From NCBI RefSeq assembly GCF_000499845.2, contig NC_023759.2, positions 35,278,464-35,342,463 of the forward strand: a stretch of 64,000 nucleotides of DNA, written 5' to 3'. The DNA is from Phaseolus vulgaris (Eukaryota; Streptophyta; Magnoliopsida; Fabales; Fabaceae). The notes beneath the pieces were generated by a model. The model searched no databases, was not told the DNA's origin, and was given only the letters and a program-made list of their open reading frames with translations. This document shows, in pieces, positions 12,000 to 24,399 of the stretch (the stretch's first letter is position 1; each line of letters opens with the position of its first letter). Made by a program: the position numbers and the translations under genes.

Positions 12000-14900
12000 A
12001 TTGCAGGAGGTGGGAGGAGGAAGGTGTACCCATAACAATAGTTAATATTTACTCTCCATGCAATTATAATGAGAAAAAAAGAGTATGAGATGAAATAATG
12101 AAGATAAGAAGGTATATAAACAACAAATTCTAGTGGATAACAGATGATTTTAATGCCATAAGGAAACTAGATGAGAGAAAAGGTTCCAAAAATGATGACA
12201 ACAATAGGAAGGAGATAGAATATTTTAACAATTTTCTTGAGAGTATAGAAATGTTAGACACACTACTAATAGGAAGGAAATATACCTAGTATAAAATGAA
12301 TGACACAACCAAGAGTATAATTGAAAAAAATATTAGTATCAAAAGAGTAGATGGACCAATGGTTAGGATGTAAGCAATATACACTTGATAAGATAGTTCC
12401 GTATCATTGTAGCCCAGTTAGATGGATTGGGGACCCAAACCATTTAGAAATTTGGATATTTGGAAATCAAATTGTAGACTTGATGGCATAGTCATAGATC
12501 TTTGGAAGATTTACAATGAAACATGTGTATCTAATCTGAAATACAAAATGAAATATTTGTAAAGGTATAAAATAAATAAATGTTTGGAAATGTTCATCAA
12601 ACAAAACATAATATTGTCATGGGAATGAATGAGCTAGATAAACTAGATGGGAGAATAGGCTCTCTCTTTTATCGACAAGGGAGAATAGGCTAGATGAGAA
12701 AAATAAGATGGCAAGGAAAAAAAATTTCGCTTATCTAAAACAAAACAAATTCAGATAGGAATCCTTACTTTGGCAAAAATCTATAGCTAATCGGATAGCT
12801 ATAGGAAATTTAAACACTAATTATTCCATTCAATTATAAACTGGAAGAGAACTAGAAATGGGATAAGTGGAGTCTACATACACCGAATATGGTAAGAGGA
12901 TGTGTCAATAATGAAAAACTGAGGTTAAATATATATTTCCAATCACTAACAGTAGAGGACAATATTAGTTAATAGAAAAATTTATAGATGCAAAGATTAA
13001 AGATGACGTGTGGAGTTGTGATAGTAGTAAAACCCCAAGCCTAAATGGTTCCAAATTTAGGTTCATAAAAAAGTTCTAAAATATCTTGAGAGAGAGTATA
13101 CTTAGGACAATTAACTCTTTTTAGCAATAATGGAAAATGGCCAAAAGGATGTATTGCATCATTGATTACACTTATACCTAAGACAGATAACCCTTAAGGC
13201 CTAAATGAACATAAACCCATATCATTATTAGGAAGTATGTACAAGATCCTACCAAAAGTCCTAGCAAATAGGCTAAAAAGAGTGGTACACAGGGTCATTA
13301 ATAGTACACAATTAGCATTTATATAAGGTAGAGGGCTATAGATGGTATGTTGGTAGCTAATAAAATTGTGGAGGGGGTGAGGCGCAAAAGGAAAAGTTAT
13401 GTTATACTCAAAGTTGACTTCTGAAAAGCATATGATTTAGTTAGGTGGGAGTTCCTCTATTTTATGATGGAGAGACTATGATTCTATACAAGATGGATTA
13501 GTTAGATTATGGAGTGCTTAGAGTCCTCCACAATTTCAATCTTAAACAATGGGAACCCTACAAAGAAATTTAAACCTTTTCTGCTCTTAATATGTTTGAA
13601 TTCTTAGTAGGTGTTGTCAAACAAGCAACTAAGAAAAAGAATGTTAGAAGGGTGAAAGTGGGAGCTAAAGAGATAGAAGTAAGTATGTTGTAATTTGAAA
13701 ATGATACTTTGCTTTTGTGTGAGGCAAAATGTTCTTGATGTAAGGAGCACGCTCAAGTATTTTTATATGATTTCGAGTCTTAAAAGGTCAAGTTTGCCTA
13801 AAGAAAAATATAGGGTGCGGGTGTAGAGAGACAAATTCTAGATAGATTTTGAGCTATGCTAAATTCTAATATGATGAATATACCATTTACATACTTGGGA
13901 ATGAAAATTAGGGACAATCCTCAGAATTATAAGTTATGGGAAGCAATAAATGGAAAAATCAGGAAAAAGACTAGTGAGATGGAAAGGAAGGAACTTAACC
14001 TTTGTAGGGAGAACATGTCTAATAAAGTTTATCCTTAATGTGTTCCTATTGTATTATTTTCCCTTTTTCAAAATGCCTTTGAAAGTGAGAAAGGAATTGA
14101 GGAAAGTATAAACAAAAGTAGGGAGAAAATGGCATGAAAACTGCTTGGATAAAGGAGAAAATATTTGTAAGCCAAAATAAAAGAGCAATCTAGGTAGGAA
14201 CGATTTGAATATGTTCAACTATGCCTTTTTAACAAATATGGAATGGAGAATTCAAAATAGAAAGTCAAAGCACGTGGATAGATATTTTAGAATAAATTAA
14301 GGGCTTAAAGGAAATTTCTATGTCAAAACATGACTCATGGTGGTGGAGAGATTTAAGAAAAATGTGTGGGAAAAGGAAGGAGGCAAGCTAGTATGTATAA
14401 AATACCACATGGAAGCTCAAAAATGACACTAAGATAATAATTTGGGACGATAGATGGCTAAATGGAAAGGATTAATACATAGATATATGAGATTATACAA
14501 TAAAATGCAAAGGCTGGAGAATTAGGAAGATGGAAAGGTAATGTATAGGAATGGTGCTTGGGGTGGAGAATAGTATGCTTCAAATAGGAACAACCATAGG
14601 TTGAGATGTTTATGCAAGATCTAACGAAGAACATGCCTATTAGAATTAGGAATGATATATGGTTATGGAAGGATGGATAAACTCAGGTGTACATTGTTAG
14701 GTTGGATATAATAAACTACAAAGAAGGATAATGGATAGGATGGCATGTTTTATAGCCATTTTTGGAATATAAACATTATTGTCTGCTCAAATTTTGGTAT
14801 GGAAAGTATTTTTGGATAGAGTGGACACTAGGGATAATTTATGTCATAAGAGAGTTAGTTGTGGCAATAAAATGTGTGCTATGTGCGGTCTAACCGATGA

Positions 14901-15363
14901 GACATTATGTCATTTGTTATTTTATTCTAAGGTAGAGTGTATAGTGTAAAATATAGAATATGTGTAATATAAGGATATGTGTTAAAGCAACACATCTTAA
15001 CCAACTAGTTCAGCATTTTCACCAATTCTATATTCCAAACCTGAAAAGGAAAGGTAATCATATCTAGAAGTGCATGTGGTAGCCATTATCTAGAATATTT
15101 GGAAGTATAAAAATGGATTAATATTTAAGAATGAAAGGAATAATAAAAAAGATGTTATTGGTAAAACAAAAGTAATTGTTTGGGCTTGGATAACCAATGA
15201 ATATCCAACAACATCCTACTCATTATCAGATTGGTGTTTAAAGCCTTTAGCATGTTTAGAATATATTCAATAATCCAGAACCGGATCAATGAGAAGGAAA
15301 ATCACAAATGAAGGGGAAGATGGGTAATGAGGTACATAGTCATTTTATAAAAGAAAAAAAAAA
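12000..15363 (+). mobile_element. L1-type LINE retrotransposon, inactive
   Basis: The order of domains is that of plant L1 ORF2. An AP endonuclease lies at about 12030-12400 (IYSPCNYNEKKR, then DDFNAIRKLDERKGS, then the GRKYT block). A reverse transcriptase lies at about 13150-13990 (EHKPISLLGSMYKILPKVLA, then SKLTSEKHMI), and a C-terminal zf-RVT-like segment at about 14800-14960 (DRVDTRDNLCHKRV, CAMCGL). It ends in an A-rich tail at 15346-15363. Frames are broken throughout by stops and indels. The catalytic FADD box now reads FEND near 13694. The 5' end is not defined and no target duplication was found. Confidence 0.85.
13150..14130 (+). pseudogene. L1 reverse transcriptase remnant
   Basis: Recognisable RT blocks in different frames: LNEHKPISLLGSMYKILPK at about 13200, RLKRVVHRVINSTQLAFI at about 13270, and the post-RT segment MNIPFTYLGMKIRDNPQNYK at 13874 onward. 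The longest open piece (13856-14038) is only 60 residues. Several stops and frameshifts, and the loss of one catalytic aspartate (FEND for FADD), show it is dead. Such proteins copy LINE RNA at nicked genomic DNA. Confidence 0.8.
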
Positions 15364-17298
15364 TTGTTTAACTGATTAATACTCGATTGTACATAATATC
15401 AGTAGGAAAATGAAAGGGTAGGAGGACTATAGGTCCCCAACAACAATAGACAAGGCAAAAGGCCATCAGAAAGAGAAACAAATGGGTGATGAAACATCAA
15501 AATCAATGTGAACATGAGTAAGGTTGAATTTAGTGGATGTACTAAATAATAGATGGTCCCAGAGTGCAGATATAAACCTATATGAAACTGAAAGAGAAGG
15601 AGATATATAGGTCCAAGAAGCAGCATGAAAGGTAATAGACCATTAAGAGAATATGATCATTGTGTATAGGATATTGAGGACAACTCTAAAGGACAAGTTA
15701 AGTAATGAAAACATACTAGAATTTCTTATGAATAAAGTGGACTCACAATGGAGGTGAAAGGAGACATAAAAGGTGTAACCATGTTATAAGAGGAATATGA
15801 AGTCTAAGATAGGAACATTGAGACTGATCCAAATTTCAGTGAAACATGATGGAAGGTTGATGGTTTGAGAAATTAAGGGGAAGATCTAAGATGAACAACA
15901 ATCTACAAGCACATTCTCATTATCAAAGGTGAAAAGGCATACATAGCAAAAAAAAAAAGGAAAACCAAAATGAATGTAGAAACAACAAAAAAATGAAATA
16001 CAGAAGGAATGACATGCAAAGTAGTTAAAGTTGCACTAGTTTTTTTTAAAATAATAGTGCACGACCTTCTCTAGTTTGAGTTTCCTCAATGTAGACAAAT
16101 ACAAAGCAAGAACAAAATTGAAGTTATGAAGGGGTATAGGTGCAACAATTAGCAACAAGCAACAACAAAGTAATGAGAAATAAGCACAATGTCTAAGTCT
16201 AAGTAGCAATACATTTAATGGAAAGGCAATAAAGCGAAATGGCAGGTGATATTCTAGATAATGAAATATTAAATGCAAGGGAGTTATATAAAAGATGTTA
16301 GTCAAAGGCAAGTACACGTGGTAGTTGTGTAGCTAATAAAAATTGTCTTTATGAAGTCTGAAAAGGAATGTACCATTATTGTGTAGGTTAGGCAAGAATT
16401 TGAGTGTCATAAGCTGATTTTTTTAACATATTATCTTACACAATTTTTGTATATGGGTTGGAGCACCTTAAGTGTTGTTATTTATAAATAGATAACAATT
16501 TTGCTGGAAAAAAAAATAAGAGTTTCAAATTTTGTATACTTTCTTGCCTTTCATACGAACAATTTTTCCTCCATACTTTCTCATCCACTTTGGTTAAATT
16601 GTTACTATCTTGATTTGGCTAGGTGTCAATAAATAATGTTGGAATGTTGGTAGCTTCATCGAAGTCGAGACATTGTTGTACCAGTCAAAGTTAGAGCTTT
16701 TCACTCAACATTATTTTTTAGATTGAATGTTAACAAAAAGTTATTTTAGGTCAAAATCCATTGTGATAACCATCGTTAGACTTCTTTTTTACTTATGCAA
16801 GCTAGTGTTAATTTTCAACAAACATTAATCAATATTGATGAGATTTCTCTATTATGTCAAATAATTTTTTTCAATTAAAGTCAACTATGATTATTTATAC
16901 TTAATTTCAATTAAAATTATTTTTCTATTATAACATGTAACTCAACTCAGAATAGATTATTGATGTTTTTCAATGTAATTATTTTTTAGCGACACTGATC
17001 ATGTTTTTTTATGTAAATTGGTGCATAGTTGTAGCACTTACGCTTAGTTAACATTGATAAGTGGAATTGGTCGGAAAATAAAAAAAAAAGAATGAGAAGG
17101 AGATGAATAATATTTAATTTAATGATAATAAATAATTGGAGGAAAGGAGGATAAGGACATGAATTACAATATTATGTCCTCTTGTTAATGAGAAAACCTC
17201 ATATTAAATCTTATTAATTGTATTTTGCCCAATCTAGGCTCCAAAGCTTTGATGTCTAAGTGAAAGCCTTGCATTTCTGCTTTATAGTCTTTCTCCAA
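15364..17298. other. Intergenic with repeat fragments, including a possible LINE 3' end
   Basis: No gene is supported. The block 15994-16206 recurs at 19410-19626. Near 16451-16516 the sequence TGGGTTGGAGCACCTTAAG followed by TTTTGCTGG and an A-run resembles the 3' ends of the LINE inserts at 55.6 and 58.9 kb, so it is probably an older one. The long minus-strand open stretches at 15399-15626 and 16036-16317 match no family I recognise. Confidence 0.4.
15994..16206. repeat. Dispersed repeat, copy 1 (partner 19410-19626)
   Basis: About 210 bp shared in the same orientation with 19410-19626, including AATAGTGCACGACCTTCTCT and GTTTGAGTTTCCTCAATGTA. There are scattered substitutions and one 6-bp length difference. 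The repeat class is not known. Confidence 0.85.
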
Positions 17299-17914
17299 CT
17301 ATACTTGAACCTTCCTTGAGAATTGTGGTGCTTCTGCCCATGATGACTCTGGTGCTTTTGCCCTTACTCCTACCTTATTTGCTGCATGGTACATTTTTAA
17401 AATCACAAACTCAAGAATAATAAATATTTATGAAATTTACATACATAAACATAGTCAATCCTCTTTATGTCTATAAACTATAATAACTATTTTAAATAAG
17501 AATAGTTTTATTTATTTCTATTATTTTTAATTATGTAAAATAAACAATTATCTTGTATATTATTACATACACTAAAATACTCTGATAATAAATAAAGAAA
17601 TAAAATGAATCAAAATATCAATACACTATGTAATTTATTAAAACAATTGAGGCTTTATTAAAAAAATTTATTCCAATATTTCACAGAACATACAAAATAA
17701 AGATCATGCATGTATATAAATAAATTAACTTACTGTTTGTCAATCCAATTGAACAACCGTAATGACATATGAACTTGCAAAACTTTGAGGGGTGTTCGGG
17801 ACATTCATATTCGATACAATTGTTAAAGCATGTAGTTTCGTTTCTTTGAGCTTCAACTGTTGCAACACCTATGAGGCACACCACCAACAACAATGCAACG
17901 TATTTGTTTGCCAT
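17299..17914 (-). CDS. Thionin-like secreted cysteine-rich peptide, two exons
   Basis: Exon 1 is 17914-17734 and exon 2 is 17381-17299, on the minus strand. They are separated by a 352-bp intron with GT at 17733-17732 and AG at 17383-17382, giving 87 residues. Residues 1-22 form a signal peptide (MANKYVALLLVVCLIGVATV), and the first residues after it include an N-glycosylation-type NET. The mature part has six cysteines spaced CX3CX4CX7CX3CX3C, followed by a charged, Ala/Pro-containing tail from exon 2. This layout matches small plant thionin-like antimicrobial peptides. I infer secretion and a defence role from the family only. A TATA box lies at 17986-17995 (minus strand), about 72 bp upstream of the ATG. 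The junction keeps the frame (phase 1), which supports the exon pairing. There are no breaks. Confidence 0.75.
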
Positions 17915-17985
17915 TTAATTATTTTGTCCTGTTGTTGGTGGCTTATGTTCCTCCTTCCCTTACCTTAGTTTTGAAAGATAGATGA

Positions 17986-17995
17986 GTATATATAG
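17986..17995 (-). promoter_or_regulatory. TATA box of the thionin-like gene
   Basis: CTATATATAC on the minus strand, 72 bp upstream of the start codon at 17914, a normal spacing for a plant gene with a 30-40 nt 5' leader. Confidence 0.6.
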
Positions 17996-17999
17996 TTGT

Positions 18000-18575
18000 G
18001 TAAATGGTTTATGAACCACAAACAGAGTCAACGTCTGTTGCTAAAATTTGGGGTGCTTGATAGTTAGAGTATCCTAACTTTAAGAAAAGAATTTGAAAAC
18101 AAATTGATTAATAATTTAAAATACTTGTTTTCTTCCACCTTTCGTGGTCCAACGCTAATTTGCTTTGTGATTAATCAATTTGTCATGTGTTGAATTGAGA
18201 AGATATCTATACTGTGAACCCAATTTGCTCAAAGAAAAAAAAAACATTACAACCTTTTCAGCAAGGAAAAATGGCATAACGTTCTTATTTTCTTCATTGT
18301 TACTTGGATACCTTATAATTGATCAAACTAGGTAGAAAAAGTAATTATTTCGATAAAATCAAACATTTTTGTCTTTTTTGTCTCGATAAATATGTATTCC
18401 TAAAATCTTATTTACTGCTTTTAAATTTTTATATTAAACTTGCTTGTCATCTTTGTCTCCAATTCTTTATTTTAATTATTGGAGTTTACCACTAATATAT
18501 CATTCATATATAATACTAAGATGATAAAATCCTTCTCATCAAACTTATCGTAATAGATACAAGTGTGAACTAAAT
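18000..18575. other. Upstream region of the peptide gene; nothing recognised
   Basis: AT-rich sequence with no frame or repeat I can assign. Confidence 0.3.
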
Positions 18576-19368
18576 ATGTTGTAACCAAGACTAGTACTAG
18601 TAATAAAGGAATCAAATATTTAGTACTTGAGATTTGGTCAACCTACAAACTAAGTTTTCTTGTTTTTAATGTTTTTTAGTTTATGCTCATTTTGCAGTTT
18701 ATTTTGCACAAAAACTAAATCCCTCCTAACAACAACCTTGTGGGTTCACTAGTGTAGAAAGCTCATTTACATTATAGTTTTGACATTGAATGGCCAAAAA
18801 ACAACGGTAAAAAACATGTACAATGACATTTTGGAAACTAAATGTAGACATAAATTTTTTTATATCATTCATTATTGCACTTAATGTAAAAATGACTTTT
18901 TACATTACTTATGGTGAACCGATGTAAAAAGTTGAACTTCTTTTAAAAAACCTCATTCATGACACTTCTTCTTTTGTGCCATTACTCATTTGTCTTCTTC
19001 ATTGTTCATGATTCGTGTTTTCACTTTTGCGTCTGTCCCTGAGCTTGTTGTCACATCCACCCATATTTGTCATCCATGTGTCACCCACTCCCCCTACCTA
19101 GTCGATACACTAGGTCGTTCTTTCTCTCACCTCATGTCTCTTCTCATGTCCCATGTTGTGTAATATTGTGGAATTGTTATTTCCCTATACACTGCCCCGA
19201 AAGTTGCATTGAGTCTCCCTTCATGTTGCTTTGTTGTTGTTACAAGTTGGAAAGGTCTTTTTGTTATCATTTTGTTGTTGCACGTTTAGAAATTCTTCCC
19301 ACCACTCAAACATGTTTTTTATGTCAATTATTTTTATATTATGAACCGACATAAAATATACTACAAGA

Positions 19369-20018
19369 AAATTTGTTATTACCTATTGCAAAAGTCCTTA
19401 GATAATACAAAATATGAAATACATAAGGAATGACATGCAAAGTAGCTAATGTTGCACTAGTTATTTTTAAAATAATAGTGCACGACCTTCTCTAGTTTGA
19501 GTTTCCTCAATGTAGCCAAACACAAAGCAGGAACAAAATTTAAGTTACGAAAGGGTATAGATGCAATAGTTAGCAACAACTAGCAACAACAAAGTAATGA
19601 GAAATAAGCACAATGTTTAAATCTACAAATAAATATAAAATATGAAACAGTAAGAAGGTAAATAAAATAATATTTTATAATAAGTTATATTATTTAGAAA
19701 CCAATATAGTGACCATTTTTTGGAATTTATATATTTGGTCAGTAAATAAGTTTCTATATATTTTGGTAACTAAATTGATTTCAATGAAATTGGTTGTTAA
19801 TTTGGTTTCTATATAATTGGTCACTAAATTAGTTTTTATTTAATGGTAACTAAATTGGTTTCTAAATTAGAATCTAAATTGGTATCTAAAATTAGCAATC
19901 ATGATTTTAGCCACTTCCCACTATTAGATTCTAAATTAGTTTCTAATTAAGTTAGTGACTAATTTAATCATTTTAAAATCTAAAAATTTAGTTTATAAAA
20001 ACAATTTTTCTTGGTGTG
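19369..20018. mobile_element. CACTA-type MITE carrying an older repeat
   Basis: The left end ACTACAAGAAAATTTGTTAT and the right end (reverse complement CACACCAAGAAAAATTGTTT) are imperfect inverted repeats. The interior has the GGTTTCTAAATTGGT-type motifs also seen in the MITEs at 52.9, 54.8 and 58.5 kb. It includes the dispersed block 19410-19626. No clear 3-bp target duplication was found. Confidence 0.45.
19410..19626. repeat. Dispersed repeat, copy 2 (partner 15994-16206)
   Basis: Same-orientation copy of the block at 15994-16206. It is placed inside the MITE-like segment, so either the MITE carries it or it inserted there later. Confidence 0.85.
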
Positions 20019-20759
20019 TACGCCCAACTAAACCTGATTATTATTAATATTATTGTTAATAAGATTAATATAATTATTATTAATAATAATATTAATAATG
20101 ATAATAATAATATTATCATTATTAATATTGTTAATAAAAAAATTAATACTAATAATATTAATAAAAAATATTAATAATATTATAGTACAAGAAAATTAAT
20201 AAATATAAATTAATTTTAAAAACAAAAATAATTAGTTATTATATTGACTAAATTATATATCTTTATATTATTAATTTATATTTATATTATAATAAAATAA
20301 GTAATTAATTATATAACATGATATAAATAATAATAATAATTACAATATTAGTAAATATATAAAATGATAATTAAAATAAAAATAAAAATAAAAATTTTAT
20401 TAAATAATTACTGTAATAAAATAATTAAAAAAATTATAAATAATAAATTATAATGATAAAAGTGAATAAAATTAAATATAATAGTAATAATAGTAATATT
20501 AAAATTATTAAATAATTATAAAATTATATAATTATCTTAACTTTAGATAAATTTAAATTATAACAATATAATATAAGCAAATTAGTTAATTTATATATAT
20601 ACGTATTATTTTATAATTTTTAAAAATTGATTATGTCTATTAAATAACTTAAAATTTTAATAAACTTTCTATTTATTTTATATTTATTTACCTTAATTTA
20701 AATAATTTCATTTTTACCAAATTAAATTTAAACTATAATTTCGTTCTTACCAAATAGTT

Positions 20760-22100
20760 ATGTAACCAAGACTAATAATAAAGGAATCAAATATTTAGTA
20801 CTTGAGATTTGGTCAACCTACAAACTAAGTTTTTTTGATTTTAAAGTTTTTTAGTTTATGCTCATTTTTTAGTTTATTTTGCATAAAAATTAAATCCCTC
20901 CTAACAACAACCTTGTGGGTTCACTAGTGTAGAAAACTCATTTACATTACACTTTTGATGTTGAATGGCCAAAAAACAACTGTAAACAATATGTACAATG
21001 ATATTTTGGTAACTAAATGCAGACTTAAATTTTTTATATCATTCATTATTGCACCTAATGTAGAAATGACTATCTACATTAGTTATGGTGAACTAATGTA
21101 AAAAGTTTGACTTCTTTTAAAAAACTTCATTCATGACACTTCTTCTTTTGTGTCATTACTCATTTGTCTTCTTCTTTGTTCATGATTCGTGTTGTCACTT
21201 TTGCGTCCGTCTCTGAGCTTGATGTCACATCCATCCATATTTGTCATCCATGTGTCACCCACTCCCCCTACCTAGTCGACACACCAGGTCGTTCTTGCTC
21301 CCACCTCTTGTCTCTTCTCGTGTCCCATGTTGTGTCATATTTTGCGATTGTTATTGTCCCATACACTGCCCACAGTTGCACTGAATCGCCCTACATGTTG
21401 CTTTGTTGTTGTTACATGTTGGAAAGGTCATTTTGTTATCTTTTTTTGTTGCACGTTTAAAAATTCTTCCCACCACTCAAACATGTTTTTTATATTATGA
21501 ACCGACATAAAATATATTACAAGAAAATTTGTTATTACCTATTGCAAAAGTCTATAAATAATAATAAAAAAATGACAAATAAACAAAGGCAAGGAAGTTA
21601 CGGATTATGAAAATAAAATTATAAATAAACTGGATATAAGTAACTACTACCAGTAGATTTTAAAAGTAAATTAATGGTATTCGTAAGTAATATTAATATG
21701 TAGTTATATATATGTATATTACTTATGAATTTATCCGTATTTAATTATCTATGAATTTATTCATACATAAACCTATGAATTTATTCATATATAAACCTGT
21801 GAATTTGTTCATATGTAACTGCATATGATAAATCCGTTTCTTTCAAAATGAAATTTTATTTTTCAATTGTGCGTTAGTTGACTTACAAATTAATTAAAAA
21901 GTCAGTTATTGAAATATGTTAAATTATATATAAACATCAGAAGAGAATATTCAAGCGTATGTGTGTTTTGATTCGTAATCAAAATTTATGTATTATCTAA
22001 CAGCTTTACGCCAACTAAATCTGATTATTATTATTAATAAAATATTATTATTATTAATATTATTGTTAATCAGATTAATATAATAATTATTATTATTAGT
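20760..22100. repeat. Tandem duplication, unit 2
   Basis: Starts immediately after unit 1 with TAACCAAGACTAATAATAAA and follows unit 1 closely to about 21545, including the CACTAGTGTAGAAA motif at 20923. It then differs for about 460 bp and rejoins at 22008-22095 (ACGCCAACTAAATCTGATTA). Neither unit has a conserved reading frame. Confidence 0.75.
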
Positions 22101-23138
22101 GGGAACACAGACACTTAAGTGTTTATTTATTCGTATTTTTCATTTATATTATTTATATATTATTTAATTTTAATCAATATTAAATTATATGAGAAGTCAT
22201 GTAAATTATCTAAGTGCACCACTGATAATAGTTTTATTAAGATTTTACATTAATTTTTTTATATTTTTATTTTATTGTTTTGTGAATATTAAATTTTGAT
22301 TTGATTTGAGTGTAATGTTGAACTTTGTAAGGTTATCAAGATTAAGATTAAGGCTTAAAAAAATTGGAGCAGCAAACAATGTCAAAACATAATGCAGATG
22401 GTAATGTTCTTCAAGATCTTCCCATTTCAAGTTTAGACTAACTTTAATGTTCATCAAATGCCTTATGCAATGGTTGTATATTAGAAGTTGTAGAATATAT
22501 CACCATATCAATTGGATTCGCGTCTTCCATGACAAAGAAGTTGAAAAAAATAAAATAATAAACTAACTAAATACAAATTACCAAACTTCCAATTTATGTA
22601 ATATCTAATAGATCAAAGCAACAATAGGCATAAAAGTTTTGCCCGCAAACTGGGCTTAGGATTCACTAAATTTAACATCTTATTTAAAAATTATTATTCA
22701 CCAAATTATCCATTATTAATTTTTTTACAATATCTTTGGCGACTTGATTGATCACTAAAATTTACAAGAACACTACTAAATACATAAATCTGACATGAAA
22801 ACAAAATAACTTGCCAAAAATAATTCAGGATCCAAAATTTTCATATAAAAGAAAAAAAAACTCAAAAATCTTCCATTGCTTTGTTAGGTGTGTACTTTTG
22901 GAGTGGAACGCAAGGAAATCGCTCAAATTAAACCAGAATTGAGAGAGAATTGAATGGTAAATGAAAACTCAAATCTGTCAATAAACATTTTCATACAAAA
23001 ATATAATAAAAATTAAGAAAGCAATAGAAACAAAAATGTTCAAATCCTATAATAGTGAATGAAATGAAACTTTGAAACTTCTTTTATAAAACTCTGAATC
23101 TGTACTAATTATCCTATTCATTTACATCTCAAACCTCA
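22101..23138. other. Intergenic, unassigned
   Basis: Short minus-strand frames (22272-22457 and a 28-codon one above it) match nothing I know. The rest is AT-rich. Confidence 0.3.
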
Positions 23139-23391
23139 AGAGCCATTGAAACATTTCACCGATTTTATTCCCAAATGGTTGGCTTTCGCATCATAATCTC
23201 CACCTAAGCAACGTGGTTTCGACGACTACTGCGAACAAAGAACCTTCCAAAACTTCAAAACGACATCGAGAGCCATTGAAACATTTCACCGATTTTATCC
23301 CTAAACGGTTGGCAAGTTAATCTCCACTAAGCGATGTGGCTTCGACGTCTATTGCCAGTAAAGAACCTTCCCGAACTTCAAAACACATAGT
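23139..23391. repeat. Tandem duplication with a 130-bp period
   Basis: Unit 1 (23139-23268) and unit 2 (23269-23391) share GAGCCATTGAAACATTTCAC, CGGTTGGC/TGGTTGGC and AAAGAACCTTCC blocks with several substitutions and small indels. It is an old local duplication. Confidence 0.8.
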
Positions 23392-23399
23392 ATTTGAAA

Positions 23400-24399
23400 C
23401 AACCTTCTATTAAATAGTATTAATTTTAAATAATAAAAATTAAAAAGTAACCAAATATGAACAAAAAAACAAGCATAACTTGCTCATATCCTTTTTCTTT
23501 CTCTCGCACTTGCAACCATTTGTTCGGGTTCCTCTCTCTTTGGGTATTGCTGATTCTCTTTAACTTTAGGTGTTCTCTGACTCTGAGGGACACTGCAACT
23601 GAACTCTTTGGTGAGTATTTGTGGTTTCAATTTGATTGCTTCCATGTCGAACTCTCCTCTTAATTGCCTTACAAAATGAGACGCGTCTCTGCTTCGAACG
23701 CTTTCGGAAGTGTGAAGAGGAGGAAACAATGGTGGTTGTTGTTGTACAGTGGTGATTGAAGAGGGACTGAGATGGGTGAGAGTAGGAGAAGAACATGGAG
23801 CATAAAGGAAGAGGGTTCAAGATGTGTAAAAAATTTATTACCATTTTTTTCTTTGGAGTCGAAATATAAAAGAGAAAAGAAAGTGGATGTAACCGGTGAA
23901 AACTACTCATTCGTAAGGAGTGAATGTAACTGGTGAAAACTACTCATTCAAACCAACCACTGAAAACTACTCATTCAAACCAACCACTGAAAACTACTTT
24001 ATGTAACCGCTCAGTAATAATGGAAAATGAGAAAATGACAATATACTCCAGAATTTTCAAAATTGCTCACTTTTGACGACTACTTAGTTTCCTAATATTT
24101 ATCTCTCATAAAACAGACACTCCCTCACATTATGCAATTAATTTACAAAATAAATTATCTCTTTCAATTCAAAACGGTTGCTGCATTTATTTTTTAAATT
24201 TATTTCTCTCTCATAAAACAGACACATTCTCTCTCATTATACAATTAATTTTCAAAATAAATTATCTCTTTTAATTCAAAACGGTTGCTCCATTTATTTT
24301 AAATATTTTAAAAAAATAAGAAATGAGAAGAATTCCCTTTATATATAGGTATAGATTTATATATAGGTATAGATTAATAATGATAATAATATTATTATT
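23400..24399. repeat. Unclassified repeat-rich segment
   Basis: Three features are visible. At 23890-24002 there are about four short tandem units with the core GGTGAAAACTACTCATTC. At 24101-24300 two units of about 105 bp share TCTCTCATAAAACAGACAC and AATTCAAAACGGTTGCT. Near 24336-24372 TTTATATATAGGTATAGATT is repeated. The whole could be a non-autonomous transposon, possibly a Helitron, but I see no decisive ends. The overlapping frames on both strands at 23457-23910 are not convincing genes. Confidence 0.4.

Larger units (their letters stand above)
18576..20757. repeat. Tandem duplication, unit 1 (CACTA-like sequence plus AT-rich block)
   Basis: The block starting GTAACCAAGACTAGTAC near 18580 continues through a CACTAGTGTAGAAAGCTC motif at 18754, then short inverted TTTACATT..AACCGATGTAAAAAG motifs typical of CACTA subterminal repeats. 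It runs on to about 19398 and recurs at 20760-21545. Between 19369 and 20018 sits a separate insert with CACTA-like ends (CTACAAGAAAATTTG and TTTTTCTTGGTGTG). A stretch after it (20010-20075) recurs at 22008-22095, and the AT-rich part (20100-20757) recurs at 24400-25027. Confidence 0.75.

Noticed and set aside
15399..15626. 75-codon hydrophobic minus-strand frame as a membrane protein
   Set aside because: All three frames of that strand are fairly open, which points to base composition. No partner exons and no known motif.
19067..21460. Similar open frames at 19067-19354 and 21164-21460 as a duplicated small gene
   Set aside because: They lie in the duplicated CACTA-like block but the copies do not share a reading frame; indels shift one relative to the other, so there is no coding constraint.
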